Assembly (NCBI RefSeq): GCF_905220415.1
Contig: NC_059553.1
Span: 6,286,501 to 6,350,500 of the forward strand
Reading direction: 5' to 3'
DNA: 64,000 nt
DNA from: Colias croceus
Taxonomy: Eukaryota; Arthropoda; Insecta; Lepidoptera; Pieridae
The notes below the pieces were generated by a model that worked only from the letters and a program-made list of their open reading frames with translations, did no database searches and had not been told where the DNA came from. Positions 50,201 to 62,200 of this stretch are shown here, in pieces. Within the stretch, counting starts at the first letter, position 1. The number at the start of each line of letters is the position of its first letter. The position numbers were made by a program, and so were the translations under genes.

Positions 50201-53200
50201 TAAGATGTCTGTTATGTGCGTTCCGAAAAGTGTGACAAACAAACAATTTCCAAATAATACTTACATACGTATAGGCAAAAGGGCATGCACGCCTCATAGA
50301 GTAGATTGAAAGTACATTAAAACAACAACCATATTTGTTGTTTGTATTTAGAAAAGTTCACAAAAACATGGGAATTCCCATAAAGGAAAATGAAAGGGGT
50401 GCATTTGCTTTCTAAAAGCCGAAAAAGAATCATTTGTGCCAAATGTCAAGTTCAGCTCACAGCTTCTTTGTTTCGAGTTGTGTTTGCTATTGAATAGTTT
50501 TCGCTTATATTATTCGCCGTATGTCACCAATTGTTTGAAATCTGAATGAGCCAGACCGATGACAATGTCGCAATACTTATTAAAACGTAAGATGGAATCA
50601 TGATGGAATGTAAAAGGGCTATTGATAATTTATTGTAACATCGGTCCGCCATGCTTCAATCGACTTTAATTAGTTCGGTTAAAGTTCTACGAGGGCGCTC
50701 CTTAATTAACGACGTAATTGAAATACCGCGTCAATAAGAAACCTTTGCCAACTATATATTACAATTTACACGCCGTTAATTTTTAATGAATAAATAATTT
50801 AAGTTTCAATTAATATATGGGATTTAGTACAATTGCCTGAGCGCTTCCTAATCATATTAGCGTTGGTAAATTCGAAAGGAAACGTGCATTCCGTGATTTG
50901 ACTTCTAACAGATATTTACAGAGAGCAATCACGTTTGTCTCTCTCCTTTACAATGTGAATGACAGTGACACACGATATTCGTTTAGTCAACGTATTGTGC
51001 GTATATGCACGCACTCGTTTGCATGCGTGATGCTTGACCCTTTATTAAAAAAATAACTCAAACAGTTCAATGGCCCATCTAACGATGCGATTTTATTTAA
51101 CGTTCTATTGTCATTGACGTTTATTTGCCCGTGGTGATTTATTGCGTTGAGTCTTAACTGTTTTGTGCGTTTAACTTATGACCATATTATTATGATACGG
51201 ATGTTGAATATTATATTGGTTTTAACTAATGGCTTATTTGCGTTCAAATGTATTTTTTAACGTATCCTGTTTGACGAATGGTAGTTGAAGTCGACACGGT
51301 TTTAGATACAAACATTTTTATTTAAAAAGTATTGCCACTAAGAAATGAACGTCGGATTCGCGCATTACCTTATAATTTTCACAATTTTTACTCTATCTGT
51401 GCTATATAACGTTACTTCGTACCAAATTTCAAGATTCTGTGTTCACGGGAAGTTCCCTGTAGGTTTTGTTCCTTTGCGAATGTTAAATTTGCAAAAAAAT
51501 GCAGAATTTGATTCTATAAAAGAAAACATGATAATAATTAAATTAAATGTGTTTCCAGGACGAATTCTGGATGGAGCCATACAAGTCTGAGCACTCGCAC
51601 GGCCACTCGGTGCTACTGAGCGGGCCCGGCACGACCAAACGCAGGCACAGTGAAGCTACTACTGCGATTTTCTTGAATGTAAGTGATTTTCTTAGTACAT
51701 AGTAAGTTTTACATTATAATTTCAGTTTAAGTATGATGAAAATATAAAATGGTATTATATATACTTTAAAGAAAAAGATTTAATTTTAAGCATGTTTAAT
51801 ATTTCTTCTTCAAATAAATTAACCAAATTTTGAAAATAGTTTTGCAGGAAGAGATAATGTACCTAACTTACATTATTCCTAAAAGACATGGGCTATATTT
51901 TTCGTTTCATTTTTATCTTGTTTTCACCCGGTTGAACCCAGGACAAACGACTAGTTTATTTAAAAAAAAATTGCTAGAAATTTTGAGTTTATCCATTTTA
52001 ATCTATTAGTGAATCTTCAATAATTTTCTATTTCTCTATTCCAGGTGGGTTGTGGCGAAAAACTATGGAGTAGGCACAAAGTGTTAGTAGCTGGTCTTCG
52101 AGAGCAATCTCGAGATGGTACTTTGCATCAGCTCTTGCAATTGCCAGTACTGGGCTGGAGACTGTTAGGTATCAAACCAACGTACAGGCTTAAGAGACAG
52201 GTGAATAATAATATTAAATTTAAAATATTTAAAAATTTACTTCCTAGATATATTTGTTATTCAGAGTGAAGGAAACGTGTTATTAAGACAGGAGTCTTAT
52301 AAAAATAATGTTCATGAATAACAATTGGAAAGTCAATTTATAAGCTATTCAATATACTAATCTGGGGCCGTATTATGACCTCTTATTTCCAGACAGATTA
52401 CGCCGTGAATTGAACTGACTGGCAAATTCACATTATGATCGCAATAACCAGCCATGAATATTGCAATCATAATCTCTTGATGGAGAAAATTTAAAACATA
52501 ATATTTTTAAATTTGAATGAACTATAATGTGCTAACAATATTTTCAATAATTCAAATTATTTCCGACTTCAATTTAACTGAAATTTTCATGTCTGAGAGA
52601 AACATTATAATTTCTTTATCTCTTTTTCAATAATAAATACCTCGAACACAAGGTAATCAATCAAAATTTTATATTTTCTTACTCATTATTATATAAAATT
52701 CTAGTCGCCCCTCGAAGGCTCTGGGGACTACGACAACTACGACGGTGAAGATGATCCAGCGGAGTACAGCGGGTATGATGATGATGATGATGACTTTGAC
52801 AACATTGATCTAGGACCTGTACCTGACTTGGTGAGTACTTGTAGGAATTTGTTTGAAAAAGGGTGATGTTTTTTTAAGTTAGCAAAAAATGGATCTGAAT
52901 TCATAATCGTGTGTAGGTTGGAATTAAAAGTCCTGAAATTTTATAAAGTCTAGTATTTGTGGACAGATCGTTAATTGAGAATTTAACATTGTTTATGTTT
53001 AGAAAAAAGATCGTATGAAATTAGGTTTTAATTTTATACTATACATATAATGAAAGTTTCATTATAATAACTTTAAAATATTTAATGTGATACGTGTGTC
53101 GATTCTTAGATAGAATTATACCTAGTATGATTACAATATAATATTATGTCACAATATCCAAATAGTATAATACCTAGAAATTATGTTATACGGAGAAAGA

Positions 53201-56200
53201 TCAGTATTCGCTATAGTCTATAGATAAACATACTTTTTAGATCAGAATTGGGTAGAAAAAAAAATTGAATTGTAAGTTTTATAGAAAGGATAGATTATGC
53301 AAATGCCTACATTACATAATTACGGCATAATTGATTATCAATATATTATGTATAATCAGCATAAGAACAAAAGGGCCAGCAAAAATGCCACCTTTCAAAC
53401 ACAATTCATTCCATCCAAGAACCACCCTTACATTATCCATTACCATTCGCTTACATCTGCATATACATTTAACATACCCACTATTTATTTACAGCATTAT
53501 TTACAAGTGATAAATAACTGCGTTAAAAACAATCGACTTCAAACTTGCACTTGCAAAAATGCCCATTAATAAAAACTACTGGGCCTATCCGAATAAAATT
53601 TTTATGGGACCAATTCGACACCATCCCGCATCGAACAAAAAAAGAATCACGTAAATCGGTTCAGAAACCTCGGAGTAATCGGTGTACATAAAAAGTAGTA
53701 CATAAAAAAAAACATACCGGCCGAATTGATAACCTCCTCCTTTTTTTGAAGTCGGTTAAAAAGAGACCTACAGCCAAACAATCCTGGTTTTTAAGTACAA
53801 TTATTGTATGCATCATGTACATTAAGTGTTCTGTAGTATTCCCACAGCATGGAATGTTGAATGACATAGCGTCATCAAATCATTTATCATACCTATCACT
53901 TACATACAATCTAAACGCTTTTTATCCATCGCTCAATATATTTTGTTGCTTACGAAAGTCAGACATCTTTCATTCATTTCATTTGCACTCGTGTTAAGGT
54001 CTATAAACGTGTTCCAGGTGTCTATTTAATCTGTGAGCTTGTGTGTGGTTGATTTATTGTGTCATGATAAATACTAACTTTAATAAGGCCTCGATTTAAA
54101 ACATTGAATATATTTAATAGTAAAATTTTGATATGTAGTGTAATTTATTTCTAAAAACTTACTGTTTATTGAAAATGACCTAATGCCGCTTTATACGAGT
54201 AAAAGGGACTAGTAATAACAATGGTCTCGCTTTTCCAATAAAAAAGACAAACCAGTATCAAACACTTTATTAAAATTATAAATTAGATCTGATCGATTCG
54301 ATAATTATATTAAATGTTTTTATCTGCTCATCAAAATTATGAAATGTTCGATGCCTTATTAGCTTAAAATCAAAACCACATCTATACAAATTAATTAACA
54401 TCGGAACGCTTTAAATATCCACAAACAATTGCCACTAACTAACTACAGTAACCTACACGCTATTTAATGTTTGGGTTGTTGTGGTCATACATACCTCCAT
54501 GTACGATCGGACAGATAATTTATTTTGAGGCCGTTTATTATTTACATTATGTGGTAATAGAACAATCACGACTATTTAAACGTTAATAAATCAGTTGAAA
54601 ACTTTTCGGTATATGTAATGATATTAAAGAGTTCTTTCACGTTATAAATTAATATCAAAGCCGTTTTAGTTTGCAAAAATTGGTTAAATCAAGTAATGTG
54701 AGTTGCTATAGTTTAAATAAATGGTCCACATGTACGTAATCCACGGCCGCAAAGCACATTGTCACGCACGTGGCAGTACTAACGTAGTGTCGCGCGGGCA
54801 GGTGGACCCCCCCACTCCCCCGCACCCACACCGCCACCACCACGGCGACGACTTCGCGGCACACACCACCACCGACACGTTTCAGACCGAGCCCGCGACG
54901 GAGGCCACGGAACCCCTAACCCCCCTCACCTCGCTCACGCAACCCCCTGACCCCTCCCCCTCGCCAACCCCCGACCCGACCCCCAACACCCAAACCGACC
55001 CACAAACCCACAATACGTCCCCCCTGACGCCGGCCACGGCCACCACAGAGGACGCCGTCTCTAACTCGTATACAACAGAGGTTTGTCGTCCGCATGTCTG
55101 CGTGTTTATGCACGATGTAGGAATGTCATGTGGCGTTTTGTTTGTTCATCCCGAATTGTTTTTAACACGTATGTACTAGTAGCTAGTTTAGATTTTTTCT
55201 CCGTCGCTATATATTTTATTTTGTTACGGTTGTGTGAGTTTTGGTTATGATTCTAATGGTCATGTTATGTAGTATTAGTTAATAGATGTGTGTTGAATAT
55301 TAATATTGCATCGATATCGTTATTAGTATGAATGTTCACTGTTTATAACATTTTTAAGCTCTTTTTCTCTCTTTTAGATATATTTCGGTTAATATTTTCT
55401 TATTGAAATGTTTAATCTCCAACAGGATCACAAAGTGAAAATCACTCCATATTCGGAGACTGCTTCAGAAGCAAGCAGCGTTAGCTTCTCGAAGGAACCA
55501 GCTCCCGTTAATAGAAACCTTGATGAACATTCACCAATAGTTATCGTCCCAGAAGATATTACAACGTCAACTGAACCCGAATTGGTATGCAATTTTCCTA
55601 AAGCAGTTTGTTTTTCACAAAATCTAACTCACGTGTGTAGAATTTTGAACACTAATCTATCTTGAATGGGATTGGAATTTCTTAACATGGGTTATTTTAG
55701 TTCAGGATGCCCATCAACTTCACAATGTAGATTAATTTGTACATACATCGACTAATATATCACGTAAGGACAACGCATAAAAAGTAAAAACATTTATTCA
55801 AAGGACATTTAAAAATGTGTAGATGAATTCTATCTTATTTTGTATGCAAAGCTAACGTTCCAAAATATGTTTAAGAGAATTGATTTACAATTTACAAGAA
55901 ACTATCTTTTTAAACTTTTGCTTATTGTAAACAATTCAATTTTTATAAATTTCAAATAAAAAAGCGTTGTCGTTACGTAATCACAATCACATGTGTGAGC
56001 GTCCGCATGGCACTTTCAGCAAACAGTAATAATCCGCGCATCCAACGAACTACCACCGGTGTCCTCCTCCGAACCCCCCACGTCGCCAGCAACCACGGAA
56101 ATAGAGACGCCGGCAACGACGTCCACGTCAACAACGTCGACGACATCAACGACGTCAACAACGTCAACGACGTCGACGACGACGACGACGACGACAACGC

Positions 56201-59200
56201 AAGCGCCGACCACGTTGCCAACGGTCACTTTGACCACGCCCACTACGGTTCCGACAACACTGGAAACGGTCACGGAAGAGGTCACGCAACAGGTTTGTCA
56301 CGAACTTCCTGAATTCGATCCACACTCGATACATTATAGTCAAATAGTTAACAAGTCATTTATCATTGTTTTAACGTCATATTATCATGGTGAGGGATAT
56401 CGTATAGTTTGGATCGAAAGATACAAGTGGAGGTATAACCTAGCTAGAACTCTTAACCTTTGAATGGATTGGGAATAATTTGGCCTGTGACTTTTCAAAA
56501 TTTAAAATTTTATACCTACGTAGTGTTAAGAGTCGAGTTTAATGTGCATATGCGTATTTTCTTCAAATATCACAAGCACCTCTTTTTGCTTTTTGCAAGG
56601 GTGTGAAATTTTTCTTGAATCAAACATTATTTATTTATTTTAAAAATCTTTGCGTAAATAAATATAAACACTTAAATATTGTGCAACGCAAATAAAAAAA
56701 ACGTAAAAAAATCAAGTAGTTGTACAAAAATGGTAATATAAAAAACAAATATACTAACTCACAAAATAAAATGTACCAGGAGAGCATAACATCATCGGAG
56801 AGGACGAGCACAATAGTAGGCAGGACTACGGAGACGGTGACGTTCGCGATGCCGATCAACCAGCCGCCAACACTCAAGCATCATATGAAGAAACTTGCTA
56901 TCACCGCTGGAAAGGCATTTAGGTATAAACTTCAAAAAATAATTATATAATTTATATGCTTAACTATCTTGTGGAATTGTTGAAATGATGTAAATACTAT
57001 ACCTTTCCATACAACACAAATAACACTTCAAAATGTATTGTAGATGATTTTGATATTCATCATTCATGGTTGATGTCATGGTCATCACAAATGTTTGTTT
57101 TTACGCAAAATGTATGGTCATGGATGGTCATCACAAATGTTTGTTTTTACGCAAAATGTAATAATCAAATTAAAATTTGCGGTTTTGACTCCTGTATTTC
57201 CATTCTCATTGAACAATATAGAATACATAATTAAGCCAATCATTCCTTTTTGTATTGTAAAAGAGGTAAATAATATGAAATATGAATTACAGATACATCA
57301 TCCCCGCCGACCTATTCACGGATCCGGAAGAAGGCAGCAATCTTACATTTACTATGTATGAAGCTGAAAATGTGCCACTAAGCAAGAACTCGTGGATACA
57401 GTTTATCCCGTCAGAGAGGGAGGTTTATGGCCTGTAAGTATATAGAAATTAAAAATTAAAAGTAAACTTATAGTTTACAAAAGTTAATATTATTTGTAAT
57501 TGCATTGACACGAGGACGCTGCCGCGTGTTTCCATATTCTACAAAAATCCTGTATCTATTTGCCTCCTTGCAATGTGATAATTGTTCCAATAGTCGATTT
57601 TTTTATACTAAAATTTATACCTTTACAAGTAAACCAAATATGGATATTAATGTAAAGGATTGAAATAATAATTATGCCATTCACATTTCATATACAATAT
57701 AAAAATATATATTACCTAGATTGTACCTACGACTTTTATTCAAATATTATAAACCCATTTAAAATCATTGAGATAATATACGTATGGAGGAGACACCACG
57801 AACAAAATCTGTTCGCCATTTTTTTGCTCTAAGTTTTAAAAATTATTATCTAGTTAGGTACTTACCGATGAAAAGTTATTCCTTTGCACTTTTCCGTATT
57901 ATTTGTATTATTTGTGCAATATCGTAACACACACCAAGGCATATTTGATGCGTTTCACTTTAAAACAAATAAAAAATGAGCGTGCAGTTAAGCCATATGG
58001 CTTATGGTGAGCGGAACATAAGTGATGTTGGCGGTGTCGTCTCCATATGTATATCTCAATGTTTAAAATACTTTTTCCCAGGCCACTCGAAGCGCACGTG
58101 TCCCGCTGGAACTTCATAGTGGAAGCGCAAGACAGCGAAGGTCTCGTAGCTAGAGGGCCCCTTGACATCACAGTACAACAACACAAGAGTGCCAGAACAA
58201 TCAACCACCAATTCACTATGGAATTTAAACTAATGAAACAGTACACGAATACGATAGATTGGCAAATACGAGCTCTGGAAGGGATAGTTAATCTCTTCAG
58301 GGACACGGATATGGATCACTTGACAGTGCTTAACGCGACGGTTAATGGCGATATGTGCGAGTTTGTGTGGACTAATGATACGCTGCCGAAAGATCCAGCG
58401 TGTCCCATGGATGATATACATCGGTTGATGAAGGTGGGCGTTGTTTCTAGTTTGGTGTTATATAACTCATATTTATTTTCATTAGTTGGTTGCAAATTTA
58501 TACAACCGTTCGGTATATACTTCCGATATCTGTGTCAAGTTTGCAGAACTTTTGGAATTTTTTTCACGACCATACAGCAAAAAATAATTTAATTGCAATT
58601 TTAACAATTTTCCGGACTGCGGACAAGGTTGCAAAATGAGATTTATTGTCGTCCCAATGTACCATTCACTTGACCGAAGTTTGAAAACTTTTGGAATTAT
58701 TGTGAAATGATTGTTTTGACTGACTAGGACTAGAGTAATCGGTCTTTTTTGAATGAAATAAATATTTTTTATGTTTTCTCGAGTTACTTTTGTTTTTAAA
58801 TATGCTGGTAACAAAAATTCTGTTTTGATTTATCACAAATACCTACCAATACCTACAGCGAGAGACGCACGTTTAAATCCCGTCTCATGATCGATTTTTT
58901 TATATTACAGATAATGGAATCGGACACAGAAGCGGGCAGCCCGTCGGCCGGGCTCTCCCGGGCCATGTCCCCCGAGCTCAAAGTGTCAAGTGTGCGTTGT
59001 CGCGGGCTGGGCCGCTGCGCCGCGCCCCCCGCGCCGCCCGCGCCCCCCTCCCCGCCCGACACCTACCCGCCCGTCACGCGCAACCAGGTCGACCATCTCA
59101 CCGCCACTGTGGGACACCTGCTCGTGTACAAGGTGCCCGAGGTGAGTGTGCATACATACATACATCACTACATAGTATAATATTGTGCGTCTACAGAAAG

Positions 59201-62200
59201 ACATTGATCTGTACTTGTACAGAGTACACACCATACTTATGCTTGTTATAGATTAGTGCCGGACATAAGTAGACACGCATGCATCTATCAAACATATTAT
59301 GCTCGTGCAGCCTAGTCCTTGCAGTCGCATACACACTGTTTGTTATTTGCAACGAACACAAAAGATCTAACAAAGAATATTAAGCATATCATATATTTCA
59401 CAAAAAATATTTAAACTTTTATTTCATCTTCAGGATACATTCTTCGACCCAGAAGACGGTGGTACCCGCAACCTACACCTCTCGCTGCGATTCAGCGACC
59501 GCTCTGAACTACAAACATCACACTGGCTACAATTCGACGCTAACAACCAGGAGTTCTATGGTCTGCCGTCCAGTAATGATGAAGGCAGTGTGCATTACCA
59601 ACTGGTAAGATGATTTGATCATAATTTAACTTTGTGTACCGTAAATTTTAAAAACTTATTATTTTTAATGTTATCAAGGTTAAATTGATAAGCAGAGCGA
59701 CATTCATTTTGCTAACGTAATTAATAAAGTTAAAAAAAAAAAACTGAAAAGTATGTTTTTATGAACAATAGGAAAAGCTTGACAATAAGAGAAATTTTAT
59801 TTTATTTATATGCAGAATAAAAACTTGACCGTTATTTTTTAGTCGTAATTTTAATAAACTGTGTAGAATTGAGCAACCTTAGCAAGATTGCTGTTCTACA
59901 CATAATTAATCGTTAAATTGACGATTGTATTAAAAATTAATTGAAAATGATAAAAAAAGATGTGTTAAACGTCTCCAAGGCTCAATCTCAATTAAAATTC
60001 CAGATCGCTGAAGACTCAAGCAAAAAGAGCGCATACGACAGTCTCATAGTGGAAGTAGCGAAAGCCCCAACCATCCGACCCACAGTCGAGTTCCAAATGA
60101 CAATGGACCCATCTCCCAATCTCATGCAAACTGCGGCCAATAAGCGCAAGATTGTTGAGAAATTAGCTGCTTTGTTCGACCAGAAGGAGACGGATAATAT
60201 CAGGATACAGAGCATTAGTGATAACCCGCCGACTATTATATGGTGAGTGTGATAATTGGTGTTATGGTAGTGGTTGTAGTTGTACTGTATTATCAAGTTT
60301 ACGTAGACTTTAATATACGCTTGCTAAATGTGAAAAATAATGTTCTTGTGATGTTTCAGTACAAAACTTTCACCTATTATTAAATTTTAAACAAAAATAC
60401 ATTGAAGATGTGACCATCTTGTTGTTGTTGTTCTTGTTTATGTTTTTTTCTAATTCGCAGTAAAAAATATCGCTAAAAGGCTAAATAAAAACTTGATTTT
60501 TTTTTTCATATTCATGATCGATTATTGTGGTATGATATCTGACCCTATTGTATAAGTTCAGAAAACGTTTTCCATTTTCTTATGAAAGTCATGCGATCGT
60601 GCTACATGTATAAAGCCCGTCCAAGGAGAAGCGATACCAAATGTAAACAAACCACAGTCAAGGTCATTCGGAATAGCAGGGGTGCGTAACCTTTTTAAAG
60701 TTGGATTTAAATATATTTTTATTAAATATCCGGCAAATTGTAATAATCCAAAAAAGGATAGTCTATTTTATAAATTTTATCATAATTTGAATTATTGTAT
60801 AATGTAGTAGTAACTAAAACAAGAAATTAACTAAACTTAAACAAGAAATATAAGAATATAAGAAATATAAGACATAGTCTAAGACGGCCCTGACAATAAC
60901 AAAACTTTAACAAATAATTTGTATCACCACGAGCGCGTTCCGAAACAGAATAAATCTTTTTAAAATTGCCGGCCGAATGTTGGCGAACCCGGCTTGACTT
61001 GTCATGTGAACAACCGGGAGAACGAGACATTACGGCAACTGCACAAGATGGAAAGAGATAGATATTAGTTTGTCAACGCCACAGTTGTTTTCAAGGTGAA
61101 TGACCTTTCGTATCGCTTCTCGTTGGCCTTCCTTTAGTTGTTATGTAACTTATCTAACATATTTTTAACATAACATCTTCGTTTATAGGTACAACACAAG
61201 TCTACCAATGGACAGATGTCCGAAACGAGAGATCGAAGAACTACGCAACATGATTATCGTCGACGAGAGGGGAACTATGGGGGGCAACCTTAAGGAAAAA
61301 GTCGACCAGATCTTCGACAAAGACCTAAAAGTGATGTCCATACGACTAATACCGCTTGGTTTATGTGCGGAACAAAACACAAAGACACCAAAAGCAATGG
61401 TGCCGCCACATTCGAGTGGTGCGGTGAATAACAAGACACCAAACGCTAGTCCGGAGTACTCGGACTATTTGGTGACGTTCGTTATACCGGCCGTAGTGAT
61501 TGTTTGCATGATTCTGCTGGCCGGGATCATTGCGTGCGTGCTGTATCGACGACGACGTACTGGTATGTTTTTTATGTGATAAATATTACAAATTACACTT
61601 TTGATTATGTGAGAATTGTCTATCCTTACATATTTTTTTTTTGCCCTTACAGAGAAAATTTATTATAGATACCCAGTTTTTTAATATATTGATAAAAGTA
61701 TGCATTTGTAAATATATTTTTTTTAATTGTTAAATTTTCGAACTTCCAACGATCTTGAGTCGATAAATATACATGTATGTCTTTTTAAAACGATTTTATA
61801 TTTGTAGATAATTATAATCAAGCGATTTAACGAAAACAAATTTTAATCTTAGGTCATGCGAATTCTTGACAAGAAAAAGGTGACGACTGCTTAACTATCA
61901 TGCACCTTTCATTTATAGCACTAGACAATTATTGTGACTTTAAAAAGTACGCTTACGCTTCTATATACGAAGCTTGTTCAAATATACTGCGCACTGATAA
62001 CATGCTGAACTCAATACCGTAGAAAACGTCAAATTGTATTTATAATTGCTTTAAATGTTGTCTCTATTTCCTACACAATAAGTACTATATTGCAATAAAT
62101 AATTACAGGTAAAATGAGCGTCGGCGACGAGGAAGAGCGCCAAGCGTTCCGTTCGAAGGGTATACCAGTTATCTTCCAAGATGAGTTAGAAGAGAGGACT

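Noticed and set aside
54916..55113. Antisense Gly/Arg-rich frame opposite Dg exon 8
   Set aside because: Low-complexity shadow of the Pro/Thr coding frame; no start context or splice logic of its own.
55973..56312. Long Ser/Val- or Asp/Asn-rich frames on both strands at exon 10
   Set aside because: Products of the trinucleotide repeat read in other frames. Only the Thr/Ser frame joins neighbouring Dg exons in phase.
58853..59251. Several overlapping frames around exon 14
   Set aside because: GC-rich coding exons leave open shadows; only 58911-59141 in the Dg frame has domain similarity and good splice sites.
59941..60003. Upstream part of the open frame leading into exon 16, with an alternative AG at 59978-59979
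   Set aside because: Joining exon 15 directly to 60004 continues the domain strand without an insert; the extra residues would disrupt it.
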